Of a stretch of 64,000 nucleotides of DNA, positions 16,995 to 24,649 are shown piece after piece. Both the position numbers and the translations under genes were made by a program. The DNA lies in NCBI RefSeq assembly GCF_030408575.1, contig NZ_CP047047.1, positions 1,785,991 to 1,849,990 of the forward strand, in the 5' to 3' direction. Origin of the DNA: Corynebacterium auris. GTDB lineage: Bacteria > Actinomycetota > Actinomycetes > Mycobacteriales > Mycobacteriaceae. Each line of letters begins with the position of its first letter. Position 1 is the first letter of the stretch. The notes beneath the pieces were generated by a model. It did not search any database. It worked only from the letters and a program-made list of their open reading frames with translations, and was not told the origin of the DNA.

Positions 16995-18179
16995 ATGACC
17001 GACACCGCGGCGGATCTTCTCGCTTCCCGGGCCGACTACTACCAGGTCTTCGCCGACGTCGACGGCGCCGACCTCGAGTGGTGGGCGAAGGCCCGCGACT
17101 ACTGCGCGTGGGCGCGGCCCCACATCAACGAGGCCTGGGAGAAGGCCGAGTACAACATCGCGGCCATCGAGGAGGCCGCCCGCCGCGGCCTCGTCCGCGA
17201 CGGCATTGATATCGAGGGCGAGCCCGAGATGTCCATCCGCGCCAACCGGCTCGTGGCCATGGAGCTCGCGCGTTGCGACGCCTCCACCGCCACCGCCGTC
17301 ATCGTGCAGGCGGGGCTTGCCATGCAGGCGATCAATCTGTGCGGCTCCGAGGAGCAGAAGAAAGAGTTCCTCGGCCCGATGTCGCGCATGGAAATTCGCG
17401 GCGCCTTCGCCCTGACCGAGCCCGACCACGGCTCGGATTCCATCGGCCTGGAAACCTCCGCCACCCGGGAGGGCGACGAGTGGGTGATCAACGGCGAAAA
17501 GAAGTGGATCGGCCACGGCTCCGTCGGCCACATCTCGGTCGTCTGGGCGCGCATGGACGACGGCGAAGTCGGCGGCTTCATCGTTGACCAGGATGCGCCC
17601 GGATACCACGCCGAGACGATCACCGGCAAGGCCTCGTTGCGCGGCATCCCGCAGGCGCACATCAGGCTTAACGACGTCCGCGTCCCCGACTCCCGCCGCC
17701 TCCCCGGTGCGAACTCCTTCCGCGACACGGCGCGCATCTTGGGCGGCACCCGCATCGGGGTGGCCTGGACGGCCCTCGGCATCGCCATCGACTGCTACGA
17801 AAAGGCATTGACGTACGCCTCCGAGCGCGTCCAGTTCGGCCGCCCCCTGATCAAGAACCAGATTATCCAGCAGCGCCTGGCCGACATGCTCATGGACGTC
17901 ACAGCCGTGGCACTGTACTGCAAGCGCCTGCTGCAGCTGGAGGAATCCGGCGAGCTTTCGGAAAAGCAGGCCGCACTGGCCAAGGTGTTCTCCACCCGCG
18001 CCGCCCGCCGCGTCGCCGCCAACGCCCGCGACATGTTCGGCGGCGTGGGCATCCTGCTGGAAAACGACGTGATGCGCCACATGGCGGACCTGGAGTCCCT
18101 CCACACCTACGAGGGCACCGACACCATCCAGTCCCTCATCGTGGGCAAGACGATCACCGGGGTCAGCGCCTACCGCTAA
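16995..18179 (+). CDS. Acyl-CoA dehydrogenase, copy 2
   Basis: Paralogue of the preceding gene, 394 aa, with the same motifs (ALTEPDHGSDSIGLET, RVQFGRPLIKNQIIQ, YEGTDTIQSLIVG). Divergent stretches at the N-terminus (MTDTAADLLASRADYYQV) and in the middle suggest a different chain specificity; identical blocks suggest gene conversion. Transcribed with copy 1 (30-nt gap; AGAAAGGA 5 nt before the ATG). Its stop codon is followed within 10 nt by a degenerate fragment of the fadN 3' end. Confidence 0.93.
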   Translation: MTDTAADLLASRADYYQVFADVDGADLEWWAKARDYCAWARPHINEAWEKAEYNIAAIEEAARRGLVRDGIDIEGEPEMSIRANRLVAMELARCDASTATAVIVQAGLAMQAINLCGSEEQKKEFLGPMSRMEIRGAFALTEPDHGSDSIGLETSATREGDEWVINGEKKWIGHGSVGHISVVWARMDDGEVGGFIVDQDAPGYHAETITGKASLRGIPQAHIRLNDVRVPDSRRLPGANSFRDTARILGGTRIGVAWTALGIAIDCYEKALTYASERVQFGRPLIKNQIIQQRLADMLMDVTAVALYCKRLLQLEESGELSEKQAALAKVFSTRAARRVAANARDMFGGVGILLENDVMRHMADLESLHTYEGTDTIQSLIVGKTITGVSAYR

Positions 18180-18189
18180 AGGGGCCCGC

Positions 18190-18315
18190 TAGTAGTTTCA
18201 GCGGCTTGCGGCTCTCGATCCATGTGTGCTGCGGGGTCCGCGCTCTCCTGGCGGGCCAGCTCGCCGGAAGCGGCCCTGGCCTGGCGCTCGGCCAGCGCCG
18301 CGCCGATCACCCGGT
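18190..18315 (-). pseudogene. Degenerate copy of the fadN 3' end
   Basis: The sequence starting at the TAG of 18190 follows the last roughly 170 bp of the 3-hydroxyacyl-CoA dehydrogenase gene (21066 onward) with scattered changes: shared strings include TTCAGCGGCTTGCGG, CTCCTGGCGGGCCAGC, CTGGCGCTCGGCCAG and CGCCGCGCCGATC. One deletion of about 45 bp lies between two CGGCCAG repeats of the intact gene. Frameshifts prevent translation. It marks the left edge of the ABC transporter island. Confidence 0.8.
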
Positions 18316-18373
18316 TCACCACCTTCCCCGATCAGTACAACGAGCGACGACGCCTGCCTGGCGGGCGCGCTCA

Positions 18374-19150
18374 CTACTGTTTCAGAAGCTTGGCGATGTC
18401 CACTGCGCGGGCAACGAAAAACATGAGAACCAATGCGATGACGGTGAAGGCGATTGAAACTATCCAGGTGACTGCCGGATTAGACGCCGCTTCGGCAGAA
18501 AACGTGAACAGGAGAAAGATGATCAGCGTTGGCAACAGCGCTAGGAGTTGGGCGATGTTGCCACTCGTTCCAGCCCTCACCCGGGACAGATTCGGAAGCA
18601 GTAGCTGAATTGCCAAGCCACACGCGATACCCATGGCCAGGCAGGGCCATGGCAAGACGAGAACGCGCCAGGGAAGCTGTCCCGAAAAGTCGAGCTGCGA
18701 GAGAGCCCCCCACGAAGCTGCGAACAGTCCGACCACGATAACCGCTGTGGACAACAACCCCAGCAACCCCGCCACTATCGCGAGGGACCGGACAATTCCC
18801 GCCATGCGGTAGCCGCGGCTTAGAACGACCTCCAATGCACCCGAGCGCACTTCAATGTCCGTCATGCCAATCGATATGTTTGCGCCCACTAGCGCGGCGA
18901 ACAGGGCCGCCAGGAGCGGAGCCTGACTGACTATCGCCCCGATTATCAGCGCACTTTCGGGGTCAGCTCCAGACCCTGCCGATTGCGCTTCCTCGCGGAT
19001 TGCGCTCAGGGTCGGCCCCGTGAGCGCGTCAGGGAAAATATACACAGTCGCAGCCAGCGCGATCGCAACAACAAAGGCGATGAGCGGAACAATAATCAAA
19101 GGTTTCTTCTGCTCCCGCCACGACTTATCGAGGTAGAAATACGTCAGCAC
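18374..19150 (-). CDS. ABC-2 type transporter permease
   Basis: Membrane subunit of an ABC exporter; 258 aa with about six hydrophobic segments (near residues 16-40, 72-95, 115-145, 160-185, 197-217, 228-250). No further family is recognised; similar permeases act in bacteriocin immunity, drug or lipid export. GTG start; the ATPase gene ends 5 nt upstream, so the two form one transcript. Codon use is visibly less GC-rich than in the neighbours, consistent with acquisition by transfer. Confidence 0.82.
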   Translation of the reverse strand: MLTYFYLDKSWREQKKPLIIVPLIAFVVAIALAATVYIFPDALTGPTLSAIREEAQSAGSGADPESALIIGAIVSQAPLLAALFAALVGANISIGMTDIEVRSGALEVVLSRGYRMAGIVRSLAIVAGLLGLLSTAVIVVGLFAASWGALSQLDFSGQLPWRVLVLPWPCLAMGIACGLAIQLLLPNLSRVRAGTSGNIAQLLALLPTLIIFLLFTFSAEAASNPAVTWIVSIAFTVIALVLMFFVARAVDIAKLLKQ

Positions 19151-19155
19151 GCGCT

Positions 19156-20004
19156 TTACTCCTTGTAATATCCTCGGAGGCCTTCGAGGTCATCGATAGC
19201 TTTGATCGATACGTCATTCGACTCCAGCTGGGCGACAATTTTAGAAAGTGAAAACTCAGGTGACAGTTCGACAGTAATCCACCCCGACGAGCCCAGAGAC
19301 GGGTTGGCGCCAGCGAGAAGATCCATTGCGGTACTCGACTGCGACGCGTCTACGGCGAGGCGGATGGCCCGCCGCTGCGAGGCAGCCACGTTCGCGGCGG
19401 AATCCAGCGTAACCTGTGCGGAGGCGGAAATGTGCACGATATCTGTCGCGATGCCCGAAACCTCCAGTACATCGTGCGAACTCATAACCACGCACGAGTG
19501 CTCTCCGGCTGCCCCAATTGCACTGTGGGCGACCTGCTTCATGCTCGGATCCATACCGGCCGTCGGCTCGTCAATGAAAATGACATCGGGATCGCCCAGA
19601 AATGCACGGGCCAGCCCTAATCTCTGACGTTGCCCTTGGGACAGCTCGGAAGCCGATTGTCCACGGATGTCATCGAGACGGAATTCCTCGATAAGAACCT
19701 CGAAACTCGACGGGTCTGACGGGCTCAGGATTCCCGCCCATTGACGTAGGTTCTCCTCGACAGATAGCTGGGAGTAGATTCCCGGCCGATGCGACATATA
19801 GCCGACGGTCCCCGTGACCTGAAGATCCCCGCCCAAAGCCGGAATGATCCCCGCCAGTGTCCGCATGAGCGTCGTCTTTCCACTTCCGTTTGGGCCGACG
19901 ACGCAGTGAACCCCGACGCCCATATCGAGCGAGATATCTCTCAACACCGTTGAATCATTCGACCACCCGACGCTGAGATCTGACGTCACTATTCTCCCGT
20001 TCAT
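19156..20004 (-). CDS. ABC transporter ATP-binding protein
   Basis: ATPase partner of the permease. The 282-aa protein has Walker A GPNGSGKTTLMRT near residue 38, a Q-loop region near 75, signature ELSQGQRQRLGLARA near 119, Walker B VIFIDEPTAGMDP near 140 and the switch histidine SSHDV near 175, followed by a roughly 90-aa C-terminal domain seen in drug/bacteriocin-resistance ABC proteins (BcrA/LanF type). AGGGG lies about 11 nt before the ATG. A 37-codon frame ends 31 nt upstream and may be the cargo or a leader peptide. Confidence 0.9.
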   Translation of the reverse strand: MNGRIVTSDLSVGWSNDSTVLRDISLDMGVGVHCVVGPNGSGKTTLMRTLAGIIPALGGDLQVTGTVGYMSHRPGIYSQLSVEENLRQWAGILSPSDPSSFEVLIEEFRLDDIRGQSASELSQGQRQRLGLARAFLGDPDVIFIDEPTAGMDPSMKQVAHSAIGAAGEHSCVVMSSHDVLEVSGIATDIVHISASAQVTLDSAANVAASQRRAIRLAVDASQSSTAMDLLAGANPSLGSSGWITVELSPEFSLSKIVAQLESNDVSIKAIDDLEGLRGYYKE

Positions 20005-20035
20005 GACTAATCGCCCCTATTCTTTTTCCATTCCG

Positions 20036-20149
20036 TCAACTGCTTCCTGAGCGAGTTGCCGGATGAAGGCGCTGCATTAGTTCATCTTCGGTCGCGCTCG
20101 GGATACCGGTCGCCTTCTTCAGGTTCGATTGAAAGACGAGGTCCTTCAC
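20036..20149 (-). CDS. Candidate small peptide upstream of the ABC transporter
   Basis: A 37-codon frame, GTG start, with AAGGTGG 5-7 nt upstream, an in-frame TAA just before it, and a TGA 31 nt before the ATPase gene. It would encode MKDLVFQSNLKKATGIPSAT followed by EDELMQRLHPATRSGSS: a charged N-terminal half and a Ser/Thr-rich end without cysteine. No family recognised. Its place at the head of an export operon suggests an exported or modified peptide, or a regulatory leader ORF. Coding status is inferred, not shown. Confidence 0.4.
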   Translation of the reverse strand: MKDLVFQSNLKKATGIPSATEDELMQRLHPATRSGSS

Positions 20150-20257
20150 GATTCCACCTTACCCTCGCACCACGCAGATACTCAGTGCACTCTTTCCAAT
20201 AATCGTTAAAAGCATGGAACGAGCCGGCACATACCCGTAGACCGGCCAGAACGGCCC

Positions 20258-20271
20258 AGCCTATATAGGCT
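20258..20271. promoter_or_regulatory. Perfect 14-nt palindrome upstream of the ABC operon
   Basis: AGCCTATATAGGCT, a perfect inverted repeat 109 nt before the small-peptide start on the minus strand. It contains TATATA, a possible -10, so it may be both promoter and operator of the ABC operon. Confidence 0.45.
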
Positions 20272-20287
20272 TGTAGAGGATTAAACT

Positions 20288-20340
20288 GCTCCCGTTAGTT
20301 GGGCCGAAAAATCAGTTACCGGCTAGCGGGGAGCATTTTT
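20288..20340 (+). terminator. Hairpin with T-run, possible terminator
   Basis: GCTCCCGTTAG (20288-20298) pairs with CTAGCGGGGAGC (20323-20334) with one bulge, followed by ATTTTT. The loop is long (24 nt) and no plus-strand gene lies before it, so it may be a relic of an element or insulate the ABC promoter. Confidence 0.35.
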
Positions 20341-20599
20341 CATGGTGAGCACGGTTCTCTCATTCGGCATCAGTGCGAGCAGGGTCGGACTCTCGCGCGG
20401 GGCGCAGACGTGGAGATGACGCGTGAAAACCGAAGGTGCTCACGGAGGGGGACGCTGCGCCGCCGGGAAGCGGAAAACGCGTACCCAAGAAAGTTGCGGG
20501 ACGTGAAGAATCATGGACGCGCCTAGATAGCCAGACGAGCGCCATCCCCATGTCGCAGCACCGCCCGGAGGACCGCGTGGACGCGGCGGGCATGCCCAG

Positions 20600-20795
20600 C
20601 CGACATTCTCCTACGACCAGAAACGGCTTGGCGAGCGCGACAAGCATCCCTACGGCTACCGGCGAATCCTGCGTTGACCTGCGGCACCAAGGCCGAGTGG
20701 TCAACCCCAGGCGCATTTTCAACCACGTGTGCGAAACGGATCTTTGGGCCGCGATCCGCCGCAGCGCTGAGCCATGGTGCGGACAACATGTGTGA
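20600..20795 (+). pseudogene. IS3-family transposase (OrfB) remnant
   Basis: Two reading frames together resemble the region before the IS3 OrfB catalytic core: one ends HPYGYRRILR (Tyr codon at 20651), and after a frame change the next reads VDLRHQGRVVNPRRIFNHVC then LWAAIRR. This follows the family pattern YGYRRI, LRxxG, VNPKRV, GLxAxxRR. No start, catalytic DDE part or terminal repeats are left. The fragment is therefore decayed. It shares the island with the ABC genes. Confidence 0.55.
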
Positions 20796-21065
20796 GCGCA
20801 ACGTCACCCCGGACAGGCCAGACACCGCCGAGTTCAGGGTCGGTGCTGATGGGTAAGTTCGACCGCTCGGTCCTCGCCCGCACCGTGGCTCCATCGCCGC
20901 CGACAGTCTTGACCGTTGACCGCCGGTTCTTTGGCCAAAGCGATTGCGGCTTGCACGCCTGAACCCGGGCGGATGCAATCAAGGTGCACTCATCCTGGCG
21001 CGGTGTCCCGCCAAGGCCAGCGGCGACGACGACCCAGCACCGCCCGGGCCCTTGTGCGTCGCGCG

Positions 21066-23246
21066 CTAGTTGTTCAGCGGCTTGCGGGTCTTCGCCATGT
21101 GTGCGGCGCGGTCCGAGTTCTCCTGGCGGGCCAGCACGTCGGAGGCGGCGTTGACCTGGCGCTCGGCCAGCTCGGCCTCCGTGGCGGTCCCCTCGCCGGT
21201 GAGCACGGCGGCCAGCGCCGCGCCGATCGCCTTGTCCGTCTCCGAGCCCTCGGTGTATTCCAGGGCCTGCGAGGTCAAAGGCAGCTCGGCGTCCTCTGGG
21301 GCGGTGTAGCCGGGCGCCAGCTCACGGGCCAGCTCGAGGGCCTGCTCGACGACGTGGTCCGGGCTCATGATCAGCCGGTCACCGTCACGCCAGAAGTCGA
21401 CGTTGACGGCCGGGACGGGGCGGACGTTGAGCAGGGCGTCGTAGGCGACCTTGTGGGCGTCGGGCACGCCGAGCGCCAGCAGGCGCTCAAGCAGGCGCAC
21501 CGGTCCCGACCAGGCGGGGAAAAGGCCCACCGAGCGTTCCGGGAAGCCCACGCGGGTCTCGGCGTGGATGACGGAGGCGTCGGTGTGCAGCAACAGCTCA
21601 AGGCCACCGCCGAGCGCCACGCCACGCACGGCGCCGACCACCGGATAGGGGGCACGGCGCAGGGCGTGCAGCCCGTCGATGCCCTGGCGGATGGTGGTCT
21701 TGCGCGCCTGCTCGTCCCCGTCGGGGCCGGACAGCTCCGCCAGGCGGGGCAGGTTCGCCCCAGCGGAGAAGGCGCGCTCCTCGTCGTTGGCGATGACGAG
21801 GGCGCTCAGGTCCCACTCACCCGCGTGGGTGAACAGCTCGGTGACGTCGTCCGTCGAGGAGTTCATCGGGGTGCTGTAGGTGAACACCCCCACGCCGTCG
21901 TCAAGCTTGTATACCGTCGCGCCGGCGTTGCTCGCGACGACCTCGGCGCCGGCGACGAGCTCGGCGACCCGGACCACGCCCTCGCGCGCGGGGCGGTCGG
22001 TGAGCTGGCCGTCCGTGCCCAGCACCTTGCCCCCGGCGTAGAAGCCGCCGGCGGCGCGGGCGGAGTCGAGGAGGGCTGGCGGGGCGTCGTAAAGCGATGC
22101 GACGACGTCGAGCCCGATGGAATCGGCGAGGGCGAAGGGGCCCTTCTTCCAGCCGTAGCCGAGCTCCATGGCGATGTCGATCTGGTCGACCGTCGCGGCG
22201 ATCTCGGCGGCGGTGTCGCAGCAGTACTGCAAGGTGATGCGGAAGACCTCGCGCGCATAGTTGCCTTCGGGGGTGCCGGACTCGATGAGCTCGCGGGCGG
22301 ACTTGGGCACCTCGTAGCTGCGCTTCGGGCGGTAGTCGTGCGCCTCGAAGTCGTAGACCTCGTCGCGGCCGCGGTAGAAGCCGGACTCGGCGGTGCGCCC
22401 GGTAAAGCCCTTCTCCAGCAGCTCCTTGAACTGCGGGGACTCCGTCACCCCGTAGTTTTGCATCGCGTCCTCGGCGGGCAGGGCGCCCAAGAGCGAGCCC
22501 CAGATGTGCGGCGCGACCTGCAGGCCCACGTAGTCGAAAAGGCCGAAGATACCGGTGCGCGGCACGCCGAACGGACGGCCGAAGGCGACGTCCGCCTGCT
22601 CCGGGGCGATGCCCTGGTCGAAGGCGACCTGCGCGCCGACGCCCATCCAGAAGGAGCCGATGCGGTTGGCGATGAAGCCGGGGGTGTCGCGGCAGTCCAC
22701 GACGACCTTGCCCAGGTCACGCTCGAGCACCTGGCGCAGCTTCTTGCCCACCTCGGGGCGGGTGTCCGGGCCCTGGACCAGCTCGACGAGGCGCATGACG
22801 CGCGGCGGGTTGAAGAAGTGGGTGATGGCGAAGTCGCCCCGGAAGTCCTCGCTGGCCTCAGCGAGGAGTGTCTCCAGCGGGATGGTGGAGGTGTTCGAGC
22901 TGACCGGGGTGCCCGGCCGGCGGTGGGCGTCGACCTTCGCGAAGGTGTCGCGCTTGACGTTGATGTCCTCGAAGACGGCCTCGACGATCCAGTCGGCCTC
23001 CGCGAGCCGGTCGAGGTGATCCTCCGTGTTACCCGGGGTGACGCGCTCGGCGTACTCGGGGCGCTGGAACCCGCGGCGCTCGACCTGGGTTTCGATGCCC
23101 CGGCGCGCGCGCTCGTCGCGGTCCTCGCCGTCGGAGGGCAGGTCAAGCAGGTGGACCCGGATGCCGGCGTTGGCCATGAGCGCGGCGATCCCCGCGCCCA
23201 TCGAGCCTGCGCCGAGGACTGCTGCGGTCGTGATCTCTGTAGCCAT
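21066..23246 (-). CDS. fadN: 3-Hydroxyacyl-CoA dehydrogenase/enoyl-CoA hydratase (FadN-like)
   Basis: Bifunctional beta-oxidation enzyme, 726 aa, with the dehydrogenase first and the hydratase last, the order of Bacillus FadN (YusL) rather than E. coli FadB. Seen: NAD loop VLGAGSMGAGIA at residues 10-21, catalytic histidine in ITHFFNPPRVMR near 145, DTPGFIANRIG near 190, then a crotonase fold with VRGVALGGGLELL near 540 and GFPERSVGLFP near 570. The thiolase gene lies 6 nt upstream. The 3' end has a degenerate duplicate at 18190-18315. Confidence 0.93.
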   Translation of the reverse strand: MATEITTAAVLGAGSMGAGIAALMANAGIRVHLLDLPSDGEDRDERARRGIETQVERRGFQRPEYAERVTPGNTEDHLDRLAEADWIVEAVFEDINVKRDTFAKVDAHRRPGTPVSSNTSTIPLETLLAEASEDFRGDFAITHFFNPPRVMRLVELVQGPDTRPEVGKKLRQVLERDLGKVVVDCRDTPGFIANRIGSFWMGVGAQVAFDQGIAPEQADVAFGRPFGVPRTGIFGLFDYVGLQVAPHIWGSLLGALPAEDAMQNYGVTESPQFKELLEKGFTGRTAESGFYRGRDEVYDFEAHDYRPKRSYEVPKSARELIESGTPEGNYAREVFRITLQYCCDTAAEIAATVDQIDIAMELGYGWKKGPFALADSIGLDVVASLYDAPPALLDSARAAGGFYAGGKVLGTDGQLTDRPAREGVVRVAELVAGAEVVASNAGATVYKLDDGVGVFTYSTPMNSSTDDVTELFTHAGEWDLSALVIANDEERAFSAGANLPRLAELSGPDGDEQARKTTIRQGIDGLHALRRAPYPVVGAVRGVALGGGLELLLHTDASVIHAETRVGFPERSVGLFPAWSGPVRLLERLLALGVPDAHKVAYDALLNVRPVPAVNVDFWRDGDRLIMSPDHVVEQALELARELAPGYTAPEDAELPLTSQALEYTEGSETDKAIGAALAAVLTGEGTATEAELAERQVNAASDVLARQENSDRAAHMAKTRKPLNN

Positions 23247-23252
23247 TCGTGC

Positions 23253-24404
23253 TTAAACCTCCAGAACGAGAGCGATACCCTGGCCGCCGCCGATGCAGGC
23301 GGTGACGAGGCCGAGGCCGCCGCCGGCATCGCGCAGGGCGTGGATGAGTTTGGTGATGAGGATGACACCGGTCGCGCCAATCGGGTGGCCCAGCGCGATC
23401 GCGCCGCCGTGGATGTTCGTCTTCTCGTTGTCGAAGCCGAGCTCGTCGCTGACGGCAATGGCCTGGGCGGCGAAAGCCTCGTTGGACTCGATCAGCGAGA
23501 TGTCCGCCAGAGTCAGCCCTGCCTTGTCCAGCGCGCGCGGCACCGCGACGGTCGGGCCGAGACCCATGTACTTCGGGTCGCAGCCGGCCACGCCCCAGGA
23601 GACGACCTTCGCCAGCGGCTCCTGCCCGTAGCGCTTCAGGCCGGACTCGTGCGTCATCACCAGGGCCGCGGAGGCGTCGTTAATGCCCGATGCGTTACCC
23701 GGCGTGACGGAGCCTTCCTTGCTAAACGACGGCCGCAGGCCCGCCAGCTTCTCCAAGCTCGTCTGCCGCGGGTGCTCGTCCGTGGTGAAGTCCCCCACCG
23801 GCACGATCTGGCTGGCGAACTTCCCGCCCGCGATGGCTGCGGCTGCGCGTTCCTGCGACTGCAGCGCGAACTCGTCCTGGCGCTCGCGGGAGATGTTGTA
23901 CTTCGCCGCGACGTTTTCGGCGGTGATCCCCATGATTCCGTGGCCCATCGGGTCGGTCAGCGCACCCGAGAGCCAGTCGACGAGCTTGCCGTCGCCCATC
24001 TTGCGGCCCTGGCGCATGCCCTCGACCGAATACGGCGCCTGGCTCATCACCTCGACGCCGCCGACGAGCGAGAGGTTCGCGTCACCGGTGATCAGCTGCT
24101 GGGCCGCGCTGACCGCGGCCTGGACCCCGGAGCCGCAGAGGCGGTTGACGCCGTAGGCGTGCGAGCCCTGCGGCAGCCCGGCCTCGAGCGCAACCGCGCG
24201 CGAGGTGTAGAGGTCACGCGGGCCGGTGGTAACCACATTGGCCCACACTGAGGAGTCGTACTCCTCGGCGGAGACGCCGGACTCATCGATCACGGCCCGG
24301 GCGATGTGCGCGCCGAGGTCGACCGTCGAGATCTTCGACAGCGACCCGCCGAAGGTGCCAATCGGCGTGCGCTTGGCCTGCGTGATGTAGATCTGTTCAG
24401 ACAT
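23253..24404 (-). CDS. fadA: Acetyl-CoA acyltransferase (thiolase)
   Basis: Final step of beta-oxidation, thiolytic release of acetyl-CoA; operates with the FadN-like protein encoded 6 nt downstream. The 383-aa thiolase has the nucleophilic cysteine in NRLCGSGVQAA near residue 90, the histidine in GGAIALGHPIGATG near 335 and the second cysteine in VTACIGGGQG near 370. AGAGGGG precedes the ATG and a good -10 (TATACT) lies 41 nt upstream. Confidence 0.94.
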   Translation of the reverse strand: MSEQIYITQAKRTPIGTFGGSLSKISTVDLGAHIARAVIDESGVSAEEYDSSVWANVVTTGPRDLYTSRAVALEAGLPQGSHAYGVNRLCGSGVQAAVSAAQQLITGDANLSLVGGVEVMSQAPYSVEGMRQGRKMGDGKLVDWLSGALTDPMGHGIMGITAENVAAKYNISRERQDEFALQSQERAAAAIAGGKFASQIVPVGDFTTDEHPRQTSLEKLAGLRPSFSKEGSVTPGNASGINDASAALVMTHESGLKRYGQEPLAKVVSWGVAGCDPKYMGLGPTVAVPRALDKAGLTLADISLIESNEAFAAQAIAVSDELGFDNEKTNIHGGAIALGHPIGATGVILITKLIHALRDAGGGLGLVTACIGGGQGIALVLEV

Positions 24405-24445
24405 GTAACCCCTCTGTAAGTGGTATGGAACAACAAGTCCACCCG

Positions 24446-24451
24446 AGTATA
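24446..24451 (-). promoter_or_regulatory. -10 element of the fadA-fadN operon
   Basis: TATACT on the minus strand, about 41 nt before the fadA ATG, with TTCCAC 18 nt further upstream as a weak -35. The inverted pair CGTTTG (24476-24481) and CAAACG (24502-24507) lies just upstream and could bind a regulator. Confidence 0.5.
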
Positions 24452-24581
24452 ACGCGGATCACATCACCAGTGGAACGTTTGGATCTTTTGCCTGAACTGG
24501 GCAAACGCTTCACTCCTGCTAAGCGTCTTGCCGCCGCTCCGGGGCACGTGCAGGTGGCGGCCTTCGGGAGATGCACGCTGG

Positions 24582-24606
24582 GGTCGATCACGGTCGACCG
24601 CAACGC
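24582..24606. repeat. Dispersed extragenic repeat, copy B
   Basis: GGTCGATCACGGTCGACC followed by GCAACGC; matches 2287-2311 at 22 of 25 positions. It lies in the 245-nt gap between the thiolase promoter and the DUF4233 gene. Confidence 0.55.
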
Positions 24607-24649
24607 ACCACTCACCCCGGCGCGCTCACAACGTCGCGGCGCGATGCGC

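Larger units (their letters stand above)
20005..21065. other. Roughly 1-kb region without an intact gene
   Basis: Between the ABC operon and fadN. Contents seen: the 37-codon frame (20036-20149), a 14-nt palindrome (20258-20271), a hairpin with T-run (20288-20340), a frameshifted IS3-type transposase fragment (about 20600-20795), and about 270 bp (20796-21065) where nothing could be identified. GC content and frame usage show no coding pattern across it. Confidence 0.7.

Noticed and set aside
18374..20004. ABC island as a lantibiotic cluster
   Set aside because: No dehydratase, cyclase or protease gene is present and the candidate peptide lacks cysteine, so a lanthipeptide is not supported.
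20150..20355. Open stretch of roughly 67 codons reading WAVLAGLRVCAGSFHAFNDY on the minus strand
   Set aside because: No start codon with a ribosome site, overlaps the palindrome and small peptide frame, and no family is recognised.
20916..24251. Open frame of 1111 codons opposite fadN and fadA
   Set aside because: Lies antisense to two well-identified genes, and its translation is low complexity.
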